From Curvibacter sp. GWA2_63_95 (GTDB lineage: Bacteria > Pseudomonadota > Gammaproteobacteria > Burkholderiales > Burkholderiaceae_C), in assembly GCA_001795455.1 (NCBI GenBank), contig MGPB01000021.1:1-64000 (forward strand): 64,000 nt of DNA. The letters run 5' to 3'. Positions 1 to 7,458 of the stretch are shown here, piece by piece (position 1 is the first letter of the stretch; the number at the start of each line of letters is the position of its first letter). The position numbers and the translations under genes are program-made. The notes under the pieces were generated by a model, which did not search any database, was not told the DNA's origin, and saw only the letters and a program-made list of their open reading frames with translations.

Positions 1-75
1 TCGCTCCAATCCGACAGCAATTTGAGGTGCTGCGGGTTTATTAATCCGCAAGCAAGCCCACGCCAAATTGGCTGA

Positions 76-327
76 GGTCAGCAGACGTGCCTGGAGGCCA
101 GACTTCGGCTGTGGGACCTTACTGGAAATACACAATGGGCCAGAAGCGGGCAATGGCGAGTGACCGCTTTATGGAATCCTGATGCCGGCCGTCAAGGCGT
201 CATCTCATTCCAAGCAAGCGTCAGAGTTGGACAAGAAGCCGACTATCCCGTCAAGGCCAAAGTCTCCAAGGTTAGTAGCCAAGAAGACGTAACAACGGAT
301 GCCTTCGGAGACCTGACCACTTATTGA
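76..327 (+). pseudogene. C-terminal fragment of an unidentified protein
   Basis: The forward frame ending in TGA at 325-327 reads like real protein (WRVTALWNPDAGRQG, then VISFQASVRVGQEADYPVK), but a stop at 73-75 interrupts it upstream and no start codon with a ribosome site is visible. I do not recognise the family. It is probably the 3' end of a gene that begins left of the window and carries a frameshift or has been cut by the rearrangements in this patch. The segment before it (1-75) shows nothing I can name. Low confidence that it is coding at all. Confidence 0.3.
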
Positions 328-384
328 GACGCCCTTCGGTTCACACGATTCCTGCCAATCACATTGGACAAGAATGCCATTGGG

Positions 385-585
385 CGGTGGGCCCGCATAG
401 CCCACTGGCAGATACAAACGCCGTTAGTAATCACGGTGCCAACTTTTCAAGGCATTCTTGGTTGGACAAACCAGTTGACGGAAGGTTGCCCTGATGCGCT
501 TACCCTGCTTGATGTAGAGCTGGGCTGCTCGAATCCAGTCTTCATTGGAATATGCACTTCATACGAATACATGAACTACCTCCAT
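385..585 (-). pseudogene. IS3-family transposase OrfA-like fragment, decayed
   Basis: Read on the minus strand from about 555 down to 385 the translation gives AYSNEDWIRAAQLYIKQGKR, then RATFRQL, PTKNALKSWHRDY and LPVGYA. This closely follows the N-terminal helix-turn-helix of IS3-family transposase proteins that normally read S-N-E-D-R-I-R-A-V-x-L-Y-I-K-x-G-K-R ... G-Y-P-T-K-N-A-L-K-x-W. The reading frame has a stop before AYSNED and another after SWHRDY, and similarity fades after LPVGYA, so the element is dead. No DDE catalytic domain and no IS3 ends are visible nearby. Confidence 0.6.
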
Positions 586-614
586 GTAGTCCAAGTTATT
601 GTCCGCCCCCTCCT

Positions 615-643
615 TGGATCAGTTTTCAACGGGAATCAACACT
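615..643. repeat. IS21-like terminal repeat, copy 1
   Basis: The segment TGGATCAGTTTTCAACGG followed by GAATCAACACT recurs almost exactly at 4725-4753 in the same orientation. Repeats of the type TGGATCAGTTTTCAACGG near an end finishing in ACA resemble the multiple terminal repeats of IS21-family elements; that assignment is from memory of the family, not from a search. The stop codon of the HxlR gene (642-644, minus strand) lies at its edge, so the insertion probably trimmed the 3' end of that gene. Confidence 0.45.
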
Positions 644-1085
644 AGATCGTCTCCGCAGACTCTACATCCTCGTTCGTAATACGTGCGGCCTCAATGGCAG
701 GAAGGTTTGTCTGAGCCCACAAAGTAAGGGCGCTCAATGGCTCGATAAGCGAGCGGCCAACTTCAGTGAGTTGATATTCAACTTTGGGCGGCACAGTCGG
801 ATAAACGGTTCGTTTTACCAAGCCGTCCTGCTCAAGACCACGGAGTGTCAACGTCAACATTCGATGCGAAACACCATCAATTAGGCGCATCAATGCGTTG
901 AACCGCACAGGCCCTTTCGAGAGTGCTCCAACCACCATGACGGTCCACTTGTCCCCAATCCGATCCAACACCCTACCCAGAGCCTTGCATCGTGCATGGT
1001 CGTCGTGCAAGTCCACCGGCTCCGCCTCATCGCCTATTTGCGTGCATGTCGTTGCTGTCAAGCGATTCCCCTTGGATAGGAACAT
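642..1085 (-). CDS. HxlR-family transcriptional regulator
   Basis: A 147-residue winged-helix regulator of the HxlR type (MarR-like fold). The family core is clear: an N-terminal cysteine at about residue 33 followed by LGRVLDRIGDKWTVMVVGAL, then RFNALMR, the recognition segment GVSHRMLTLTLRGLEQDGLV, and the wing KRTVYPTVPPKVEYQLTEVG. HxlR proteins such as QorR and YodB often sense quinones or other electrophiles through that cysteine and control a divergent oxidoreductase. That fits here, because a QorB-like gene start lies divergently across a 100-base gap with an inverted repeat. The 3' end abuts an IS21-like end, and the last residues may not be native. No strong ribosome site is visible, so the start is uncertain. 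Confidence 0.85.
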   Translation of the reverse strand: MFLSKGNRLTATTCTQIGDEAEPVDLHDDHARCKALGRVLDRIGDKWTVMVVGALSKGPVRFNALMRLIDGVSHRMLTLTLRGLEQDGLVKRTVYPTVPPKVEYQLTEVGRSLIEPLSALTLWAQTNLPAIEAARITNEDVESAETI

Positions 1086-1185
1086 TTTTGTTCGTTAAGT
1101 ACTTTGATGTTCATTCTTGCAAATTTATCTGTTGACGCGCATATTTGCAAGAACATTTTGTTCCTAACGATAGAAAGGTAATTGC
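1086..1185. promoter_or_regulatory. Divergent promoter region with HxlR-type operator
   Basis: Between the HxlR gene and the oxidoreductase-like start lies a perfect 11-base inverted repeat, TTCTTGCAAAT (1114-1124) and ATTTGCAAGAA (1143-1153), with an 18-base spacer. Two near-identical short segments, ATTTTTGTTCGTTA (1084-1097) and ATTTTGTTCCTAAC (1155-1168), flank it. The region is AT-rich against a GC-rich background. Position and symmetry suggest the operator of the HxlR protein controlling both divergent genes; this is inference. Confidence 0.55.
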
Positions 1186-3336
1186 ATGAAAATCGGCATT
1201 AGTGGTGCGAGTGGCCAGCTCGGCCAAGAAGTCTTATCCCAGCTTGTGCAGCGCGGCACACAGCACAGCCTGATAGGCATCTCTCGCTCGCCGCAGATCG
1301 GCGGTACCAAGTTCGAGGGGCGATTCGGCGACTACAACAAGCCGGACTCGCTCGCCAAAGCCTACGAAGGCTTGGACCGCCTACTCGTCATCCCGAGTGC
1401 GGACCTTGCCCCCGGCGTACGCGGGAGCCAACTCAGAGTCGCCATCAACGCAGCCAAGCAAGCTGGAGTCGCGCATGTCTTCTTGATCTCGGCAGCAGGC
1501 ACGCACGAGGCAGCCCCTCCGTCCATCTTTAATCGCTATACCTACCAGCCGGTGGTCACGCGAGACGACCCCGCCCAATTGCTGGCCGGTGGGAACATCG
1601 TGCTTAGTGCCACCCAGATCAACAACCAGCAAAGCAAAATCGTTGCCGGGGGCAACATCACGGCCACGGCGGCAGCCATTGACAACCAATCAGTAGTCTC
1701 GCAACAGCGCGTGCGCGATGTCGGGACCCAATGGAGTTGGGGCGTGACTGGCGGACATGATGACTGCTACCCCTGCCACTGGGTGCTCGACTGGGGATAT
1801 GTTGCCAGTGGCTACGACACCACGGCTTACACCACGATGCCCGTGGCCAGTGGAGTATCGGGTAACAACCGCTCGACCAGTACCACCCAGGCACGCAGTA
1901 CGGCCACAGTGCCGACGAATCCCGCAACCAGTGGCGTTCTCAATAGCGCGCTGTTCCGCAATACCAGCAACCCAGCAGCCAATTACCTCATCGAGACCGA
2001 CCCGCGCTTTGCGAGTTACAAAACCTGGCTGAGTTCGGACTACATGCTTACCAGCTTGGCAATAGATCCGGCACTAACCCAAAAGCGCCTAGGCGACGGC
2101 TTTTACGAGCAGCGCCTCATTAATGAACAAGTGGCCCAGCTCACTGGCCGCCGTTTCCTTGCCAACTACACCAGCGAAGAGCAGCAGTATCAGGCACTGA
2201 TGAATGCAGGAGTCACATATGCGCAAAGCCACAACCTGCGACCCGGCATTGCACTGACAGCAGAACAGGTCAGCCGGCTCACCAGTGACGTCGTCTGGCT
2301 GGTGGAGAAAGACGTCACCCTGCCCGATGGCTCCACCCAGCGCGCCCTGGTGCCGCAGGTGTATGCCATCGTGCGTGATGGCGACTTGAGTAACACAGGA
2401 TCCCTCTTCTCGGGCAAGAGCGTTCAACTCGCAGCCAGTGGCGACATTACCAACAGCGGCATCTTCAGCGCCCAGCAGCTGGACCTGAAAGCCGCCAACC
2501 TGAATAACAACGCCGGTACCGTGACAGGCCAGCAAGTCAGCATAGCCACCACCCAGGACATCAACAACAAGGGTGGCACGCTCAGCGCAAAAAGCAGCCT
2601 GTCAATGGTGGCGGGGCGCGATATCAACAACATCACTAGGATCCAGGCAGCCAGCGGGGCCAACAAAACGACCCTGGACCGCCAGGCTGTGATTGCTGTC
2701 ACAGGTGGGGTCAACCAAAGCGATGGTCAGCTCACCATGGTGGCCGCAGGCGACATCAACCTCACGGCCAGCCAAGTTAGCAGTGCCAGAGCCGCTACGC
2801 TGCGCGCCGGGGGTAACGTGAATATGCAGGCAGTAACCACCAGCGAGGTGTTCCACAACGAATCGCATGGCGAAGCGGAGTTCCGCCAGCATCTGGAGCA
2901 AAGCAGCCAGACGGGTAGCACCATCCAGGCCAAGGGAAACCTAGCTGTCAGTGCCAGACAAGATATCTCGGCAACGGCGGCCACTATCCAGTCGGATGCC
3001 AATGTCACGCTGCAGGCGGGTAACAACGTGCTCCTCCTTGCCGGTCAAAACACCAGCTCCAGCGACCTGAGCTGGACCGCCACCAACAAAGGGCTCTTCT
3101 CCAGCTCCGTCACCGAAGAACGTCGCACCGAGAGCAGCACCCAGGCCGTTGCCAGCAACGTAGGCGGCAACAACGTTAAGGCGCTTAGAACAGGCCGCGT
3201 TGAAAGCTGGGTAGTCACAATCCGGCCAGATGGCTCAACTGCAGTCGAAGTGCTGGATGCGTTTGGCAAGGCTAAGCCCATCAATGACTCGAAAGTGATA
3301 ATCCCCAATTTGAAGTTGTCAGGAGCTCGCAAATGA
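1186..3336 (+). CDS. Chimeric ORF: QorB-like N-terminus fused to FHA/CdiA adhesin repeats
   Basis: Residues 1 to about 115 are the N-terminal half of an NmrA/QorB-like NAD(P)-dependent oxidoreductase: Rossmann motif GASGQLGQ at 7-14, then GRFGDYNKP, GLDRLLVIPSADLAPGVRG and AGVAHVFLISAAGT. At about residue 116 (near base 1531) the sequence changes to the interior of a filamentous haemagglutinin/CdiA-type exoprotein: YQPVVTRDDPAQLLAGGNI, repeated D-I-N-x-x-G and AGGN motifs, and an FHA-2-like stretch with SSSVTEERRTESSTQAV. The last 50 or so residues (from KALRTGRVESWVV) look different and may be the tail of a lost toxin domain. Neither parent is complete: the oxidoreductase lacks its C-terminal half and the adhesin lacks its signal peptide and secretion domain, so secretion is not expected. 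The frame is fully open, hence CDS rather than pseudogene. It overlaps the next gene by 4 bases. Confidence 0.75.
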   Translation: MKIGISGASGQLGQEVLSQLVQRGTQHSLIGISRSPQIGGTKFEGRFGDYNKPDSLAKAYEGLDRLLVIPSADLAPGVRGSQLRVAINAAKQAGVAHVFLISAAGTHEAAPPSIFNRYTYQPVVTRDDPAQLLAGGNIVLSATQINNQQSKIVAGGNITATAAAIDNQSVVSQQRVRDVGTQWSWGVTGGHDDCYPCHWVLDWGYVASGYDTTAYTTMPVASGVSGNNRSTSTTQARSTATVPTNPATSGVLNSALFRNTSNPAANYLIETDPRFASYKTWLSSDYMLTSLAIDPALTQKRLGDGFYEQRLINEQVAQLTGRRFLANYTSEEQQYQALMNAGVTYAQSHNLRPGIALTAEQVSRLTSDVVWLVEKDVTLPDGSTQRALVPQVYAIVRDGDLSNTGSLFSGKSVQLAASGDITNSGIFSAQQLDLKAANLNNNAGTVTGQQVSIATTQDINNKGGTLSAKSSLSMVAGRDINNITRIQAASGANKTTLDRQAVIAVTGGVNQSDGQLTMVAAGDINLTASQVSSARAATLRAGGNVNMQAVTTSEVFHNESHGEAEFRQHLEQSSQTGSTIQAKGNLAVSARQDISATAATIQSDANVTLQAGNNVLLLAGQNTSSSDLSWTATNKGLFSSSVTEERRTESSTQAVASNVGGNNVKALRTGRVESWVVTIRPDGSTAVEVLDAFGKAKPINDSKVIIPNLKLSGARK

Positions 3337-4214
3337 TCCGCGCACCACAAGGCGATAGTTCCTATTGGAGTGATCGAGTCAAAAAATTTCAAGCCACCGT
3401 AATCGAACACACTGAGCTAACGAAGTCGCCTTCGCAGAACCCCACCTATGAGCCCCAATTCCAATACAACTTAACAGGCTACTATGCGCGCTTGATTCTG
3501 TTGCGGTACTCCTCAGGGGGGGCCGTTTCTGACCTATCCCAGCACTTCCCCGGCCTGCTAGACGCGTGGGAACACTCCAATCGCCTGAGCGATGAGGTCT
3601 GCAAGGAACACCATTTGCAGACCTGTCGCGACTGGGACTTCTCGCTCTCCAACCTGAACCACTACAACTGGTGCTTCTGGCTGGTGGGTTTGGCGCTGTC
3701 ATTGGAAATCCCCAACGACCAATGGCAGCGTTTGCTGGCCTTGATAGGTGGCGACGGCGAAGATGTGTTGCTTGACCGAGTGATTGCCAGTCGCTCGCCA
3801 GAACGAAGAATCGGCACATCTTTGCTGCATGCAAAACCCTATGCCCGCTTGCTCAGGGCCGTCGATGCGCCCAAGGATCAACAGGCCACACTATTGCGCG
3901 ACTTCGTGGAACATTGGTACGCTGAACTCAAACGCCCCGCGCCGAAGAACAAGAAAGCACCCTCCGTAGAACCCTTCTGGTACATCTACGGCGACCCGGA
4001 GAAAAACCCCTTGGAAATGGGAAGCTACTTTGGCCGCTGGTGCATCGAAGCTGTTGCGGCGGTCAAAGCCTTTGGGTTGGATGACAGCCTGTGCCTTGGC
4101 CATGAACACTACCCCGGCGACCTGCTGCGACCCAATGGGCCCAGCACCCATCCTTTGCGGGAAGAACCCAAGCAAGGACTGTTTGCCAGACTCTTTGGTA
4201 GGAAACCCGGATGA
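3333..4214 (+). CDS. PoNi-type immunity protein (DUF1910/DUF1911-like)
   Basis: A 293-residue protein with the two-part architecture of PoNi immunity proteins: an N-terminal all-helical part (SSYWSDRVKKF, then RLILLRYSSGGAVSDLSQHF) and a C-terminal part ending with YFGRWCIEAVAAVKAFGLDD and HEHYPGDLL. That closing pattern of aromatic-rich helix followed by [YH]YP-x-DL is typical of DUF1911. PoNi proteins neutralise PoNe-family DNase toxins carried at the C-termini of polymorphic toxins. Here the gene starts in an ATGA overlap with the truncated adhesin/toxin upstream, the usual toxin-immunity order. The gene looks intact although its toxin appears to have been lost except perhaps a short tail. 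Its stop overlaps the start of another adhesin gene by 4 bases. Confidence 0.75.
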   Translation: MIRAPQGDSSYWSDRVKKFQATVIEHTELTKSPSQNPTYEPQFQYNLTGYYARLILLRYSSGGAVSDLSQHFPGLLDAWEHSNRLSDEVCKEHHLQTCRDWDFSLSNLNHYNWCFWLVGLALSLEIPNDQWQRLLALIGGDGEDVLLDRVIASRSPERRIGTSLLHAKPYARLLRAVDAPKDQQATLLRDFVEHWYAELKRPAPKNKKAPSVEPFWYIYGDPEKNPLEMGSYFGRWCIEAVAAVKAFGLDDSLCLGHEHYPGDLLRPNGPSTHPLREEPKQGLFARLFGRKPG

Positions 4215-4321
4215 ACCCCAGCGCCCACCGCCTCATCTTCAACGCCGCCCGAGGTTGCGTGATTGTGGTGGCAGAGACCAGCCGCAGCAGAGGCAAGTTA
4301 GGCGCAGTCGGCACACCCTGA
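4211..4321 (+). pseudogene. Truncated start of a second TpsA/CdiA-type adhesin (ESPR signal)
   Basis: From ATG at 4211, overlapping the immunity gene stop (ATGA), 36 codons read MNPSAHRLIFNAARGC, then VIVVAETSRSRGKL, before a TGA at 4319-4321. This is a good match to the extended signal peptide region found at the N-terminus of large two-partner-secretion adhesins (pattern M-N-x-x-x-H-R-x-x-F-N-x-x-R-G-x-x-x-V-V-A-E). The rest of the gene is gone; a distal adhesin fragment resumes about 110 bases later, so an internal deletion removed most of it. Confidence 0.7.
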
Positions 4322-4372
4322 AGCACCTGCACCCAATCTGCAAGCTGCGCTCGCTGTACTGCAATTTAGGTA

Positions 4373-4431
4373 TCAAATCGACCTGCAGCCCCTTTAGATA
4401 TTGCGCGAGCAGCTATTAATTCAATAGCAAT
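4373..4431 (-). repeat. Dispersed repeat copy R1, at adhesin deletion junction
   Basis: On the minus strand this reads ATTGCTATTGAATTAATAGC, TGCTCGCGCAATATCTAAAG, GGGCTGCAGGTCGATTTGA. It aligns along its whole length with the copy at 8871-8928. In the frame of the following adhesin fragment the plus strand reads RPAAPLDIARAAINSIAI, the same peptide type seen where the repeat lies inside other genes. It sits exactly between the truncated adhesin start and the distal adhesin fragment. Confidence 0.75.
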
Positions 4432-4724
4432 CACCGCCAGCAACACCCTCACCGTCAAGAGCGGAGCCGACACTACCCTGGCAGGCGCACAGCTCGCCGC
4501 CGACCAAGTCAAGATGGAAGTAGGCACCAGTGGCACGGGCAAGCTCAACATCCAAACCCTGCAAGACAGCAGCACCTACAGCAGCGAACAAAGCAGCTCC
4601 GGCTTCAGCGTGAGCGTGTGCCTGCCGCCTCTGTGCGTGGGCGGCGTGCCGGTGACAGGCAGCATCCAGCAAAGCGAGCAAGCCTTCAACCACAACCAGT
4701 CCAGGTTTTACGCCGCACCCCCAG
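4432..4724 (+). pseudogene. FHA/CdiA-type adhesin internal fragment
   Basis: The open frame carries haemagglutinin-repeat sequence: ASNTLTVKSGADTTLAGAQL, then KLNIQTLQDSSTYSSEQSSS, GFSVSVCLPPLCVGG and VTGSIQQSEQAF. This is the FHA-2 type segment that lies far inside such exoproteins. It has no start codon of its own, is preceded by dispersed repeat R1 and is cut on the right by the second IS21-like end at 4725. It most likely belonged to the adhesin that begins at 4211, with the middle deleted. It need not be from the same gene as the adhesin part at 1531-3336. Confidence 0.7.
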
Positions 4725-4753
4725 TGGATCAGTTTTCAACGGAAATCAACACT
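4725..4753. repeat. IS21-like terminal repeat, copy 2
   Basis: This is a near-exact second copy (28 of 29 bases) of the element at 615-643, in the same orientation: TGGATCAGTTTTCAACGG then AAATCAACACT. The two copies bracket about 4.1 kb holding the HxlR gene, the chimeric ORF, the immunity gene and the adhesin fragments. It ends the reading frame similarity of the adhesin fragment. Confidence 0.45.
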
Positions 4754-4842
4754 GCGAGAAAATTTCTAGGCATAAACCCTTGCCTCAACATTCAAGCGAT
4801 TTCTCTTGTGCGCTGGCAAGCAATCGACTCCATTTGAGCCAA

Positions 4843-4891
4843 ACGGCACAGTTATGCTCCCAATCGCGGCACAGTTATGGTTCCAGTGACA
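4843..4891. repeat. Second IS-like terminus with tandem GGCACAGTTATG repeats
   Basis: Two direct repeats GGCACAGTTATG (4845-4856 and 4868-4879), each followed by a CTCC or GTTCC variant, run up to CAGTGACA at 4891. Read on the minus strand this begins TGTCACTGGAACCATAACTG, with an internal repeat, which is the organisation of IS21-family ends. No transposase is seen on either side, so it is a solo remnant. The remaining bases 4892-4952 hold a GC-rich hairpin (GCCCCC at 4918-4923, GGGGGC at 4927-4932) past the murI stop, and nothing else I can name. Confidence 0.35.
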
Positions 4892-4952
4892 ACTCACCCC
4901 CCCGCAATTTGCGCCTCGCCCCCATTGGGGGCCCGAACACATCCCGGCGTCA

Positions 4953-5771
4953 CTAGGGCGTTGTCAGTGCGCTGACGGAGGCGTCTAACTGCAGCCAGCG
5001 CAGGGCGGCGTTGCGCAGGTCGTCTGGCTGGCCGGTGCTGAGGAATTGGGTGGCTGGCTGGTCTGCTGTTGCGGGCGCCAGCAGACTGGCGGCTTCCAGC
5101 AGGCGCCGGGTTTGGCGGGCCACCGGGGTGCCACCCTCCAGCAGGGTGACCTGCCCGCCAATGGATTTACGCAACACGCCTTCCACAAAGGGGTAGTGTG
5201 TGCAGCCCAGTACCAATGTATCTATGGCCTCGGAATTTAAGCCAAATTGGCCCATAGCCCCCGTGTACTCTGCGCAGAGTGCTTCTATTTTTGTAGCGTC
5301 GTTGCGTTCGATGGCAATCGCCAGGCCGTCGCAGGGCTGCAGCACAAAGGTGGCTTGTCCGTGCAGGGAGGCCAGCAGGGCCTGAAATTTCTCACTTTGC
5401 AGCGTGCCACGTGTGGCCATCACGCCGACGGTCTTGCTCTGGCTGGCCGCCGCGGCGGGCTTGAGCGCGGGTTCGATGCCCACAAGGGGAATGGCCGGGT
5501 AGGCGGCGCGCAGGCTTTTGATAGCGGCGGCTGTGGCCGTGTTGCAGGCCACTACCAGCGCCTTGATACGGTGCTCACTCAGCAGGTAGTTGGTGATGGC
5601 GTGTGAGCGGGTGGTGACGTGGTCGTCATCCCGCTCGCCATAGGGGGCGTGGCCGCTATCGGCCACATAAACAAAGCGCTCGTGCGGCAGCTCGGCGCGC
5701 AGTGCGCGCAGCACGCTCAAGCCGCCCACGCCGCTGTCAAACACCCCAATGGGGCGCGAGGCAGCGGGCAT
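4953..5771 (-). CDS. murI: Glutamate racemase
   Basis: MurI interconverts L- and D-glutamate in the cytoplasm to supply D-Glu for peptidoglycan. The family signature is complete: the N-terminal FDSGVGGLSVL with catalytic Asp-Ser, the first catalytic cysteine in VVACNTATAAA, and the second in VLGCTHYPF. Length is about 272 residues, normal for the family. I chose the ATG at 5771 (MPAASRPIGVFDSG); a TTG at 5789 would add six residues and lies only 4 bases after the fumarase stop. Either way the gene directly follows the class I fumarase gene and is probably co-transcribed with it. Confidence 0.93.
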   Translation of the reverse strand: MPAASRPIGVFDSGVGGLSVLRALRAELPHERFVYVADSGHAPYGERDDDHVTTRSHAITNYLLSEHRIKALVVACNTATAAAIKSLRAAYPAIPLVGIEPALKPAAAASQSKTVGVMATRGTLQSEKFQALLASLHGQATFVLQPCDGLAIAIERNDATKIEALCAEYTGAMGQFGLNSEAIDTLVLGCTHYPFVEGVLRKSIGGQVTLLEGGTPVARQTRRLLEAASLLAPATADQPATQFLSTGQPDDLRNAALRWLQLDASVSALTTP

Positions 5772-5793
5772 TGCCGTAGTTGGCACCAAGGGC

Positions 5794-7347
5794 TTAGCGC
5801 GAAGTAACGGGAATGCTCTTGAATTCGCCCGTGGCGATCTTCTTTTGCCATTCGGCCGGGCCGGTGATGTGGGCGCTGGTGCCGCCCGAATCCACGGCCA
5901 CGGTCACGGGCATGTCGACCACATCGAATTCGTAGATTGCTTCCATGCCCAGGTCTTCAAAGCCCACGACCTTGGCGGCCTTGATCGCTTTGGAGACGAG
6001 GTAGGCGGCTCCGCCCACGGCCATCAGGTAAGCACTCTTGTGTTTCTTGATGGCTTCGATGGCCACCGGGCCGCGCTCGGCCTTGCCGACCATGGAGATC
6101 AGGCCGGTCTGGGCCAGCATCATTTCGGTAAAGCCGTCCATGCGGGTGGCCGTGGTGGGGCCGGCGGGCCCTACTGCCTCGCCCTTGATCGGGTCGACCG
6201 GGCCCACGTAGTAGATGACACGGTTGGTGAAGTCCACCGGCAGCTTCTCGCCCTTGGCCAGCATTTGCTGGATGCGCTTGTGCGCCGCATCGCGGCCGGT
6301 CAGCATCTTGCCGTTCAAGAGCAGGGTCTGGCCGGGTTTCCAGCTCGCCACTTCGTCCTTGGTCAGCGTGTTCAGGTCCACGCGTTTGCTCAGTTCGGTG
6401 TTGGGGGTCCAGTTGACGTTGGGCCACAGGTCCAGCGACGGTGGGGTCAGGTAAACCGGGCCGCTGCCGTCCATCACAAAGTGGGCGTGGCGGGTGGCCG
6501 CGCAGTTGGGGATCATGGCAATGGGTTTGCTGGCCGCATGGGTGGGGTACATCTTGATTTTGACGTCCAGCACCGTGGTCAGGCCGCCCAGGCCTTGGGC
6601 ACCAATGCCCAGGGCGTTGACCTTTTCAAACAGTTCCAGGCGCAATTCTTCGACCTTGTCCAGCGCGGCGCCGGAGGCCTGCTTGGCCTGTAGCTCGTAC
6701 ATGTCCAGGTCGTCCATCAGGCTTTCCTTGGCCATCAGCACGGCTTTCTCGGCCGTGCCGCCAATGCCGATGCCCAGCATGCCGGGCGGGCACCAGCCCG
6801 CGCCCATGGTGGGCACGGTTTTCAAGACCCAGTCCACCACGCTGTCGCCGGGGTTGAGCATGTACATCTTGCTCTTGTTCTCGGAACCGCCGCCCTTGGC
6901 AGCCACGGTCACTTCCACGGTGTTGCCGGGCACGATTTCGGTGAAGATGACCGCGGGCGTGTTGTCCTTGGTGTTCTTGCGCAGGAATTCGGGGTCAGCG
7001 ACGACCGAGGCGCGCAGCGTGTTGTCGGGGTGGTTGTAGCCCTGGCGCACACCTTCGTTGATGGCGTCGTCCAGGCTGCCGGTGAAGCCTTCCCAGCGCA
7101 CGTCCATGCCCACCTTCAGGAACACGTTGACGATGCCGGTGTCCTGGCAGATCGGGCGATGGCCGGTGGCGCTCATCTTGCTGTTGGTCAGGATCTGCGC
7201 GATGGCGTCCTTGGCGGCAGCGCTTTGCTCACGCTCGTAGGCGCGGGCCAGGTGGGCGATGTAGTCGGCGGGGTGGTAGTAGCTGATGTACTGCAGCGCA
7301 GCAGAGATGGATTCGATCAGGTCGGCTTGGCGGATGGAGGTCGTCAT
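5794..7347 (-). CDS. fumA: Class I (iron-sulfur) fumarate hydratase
   Basis: A 517-residue [4Fe-4S] fumarase that interconverts fumarate and L-malate in the TCA cycle. The three expected cluster cysteines can be placed at HRPICQDTG (about residue 67), GWCPPGMLGIGIGG (about 186) and IPNCAATRHAHF (about 282). The C-terminal beta domain, with YYVGPVDPIKGEAVGPAGPT and MDGFTEMML, is present, so the single-chain form is complete. I chose ATG at 7347 (MTTSIRQADL) over a TTG 21 bases upstream because homologues begin there. The gene is divergent from the class II fumarase gene across about 110 bases. Confidence 0.95.
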   Translation of the reverse strand: MTTSIRQADLIESISAALQYISYYHPADYIAHLARAYEREQSAAAKDAIAQILTNSKMSATGHRPICQDTGIVNVFLKVGMDVRWEGFTGSLDDAINEGVRQGYNHPDNTLRASVVADPEFLRKNTKDNTPAVIFTEIVPGNTVEVTVAAKGGGSENKSKMYMLNPGDSVVDWVLKTVPTMGAGWCPPGMLGIGIGGTAEKAVLMAKESLMDDLDMYELQAKQASGAALDKVEELRLELFEKVNALGIGAQGLGGLTTVLDVKIKMYPTHAASKPIAMIPNCAATRHAHFVMDGSGPVYLTPPSLDLWPNVNWTPNTELSKRVDLNTLTKDEVASWKPGQTLLLNGKMLTGRDAAHKRIQQMLAKGEKLPVDFTNRVIYYVGPVDPIKGEAVGPAGPTTATRMDGFTEMMLAQTGLISMVGKAERGPVAIEAIKKHKSAYLMAVGGAAYLVSKAIKAAKVVGFEDLGMEAIYEFDVVDMPVTVAVDSGGTSAHITGPAEWQKKIATGEFKSIPVTSR

Positions 7348-7458
7348 GGCGTTGGGCGGTGAGGGCAATCCCCTTGGGCGGGGTATTGCTTTGATTGAGG
7401 GCTATGCTGAAAATCTTCCAACCGCTATTTTGACAGGTCAGCCCCTGCCGAGCCTTCC

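Noticed and set aside
4757-4840. Possible transposase tail between the two IS-like ends
   Set aside because: No frame in this stretch resembles a transposase; translations are low-complexity or interrupted.
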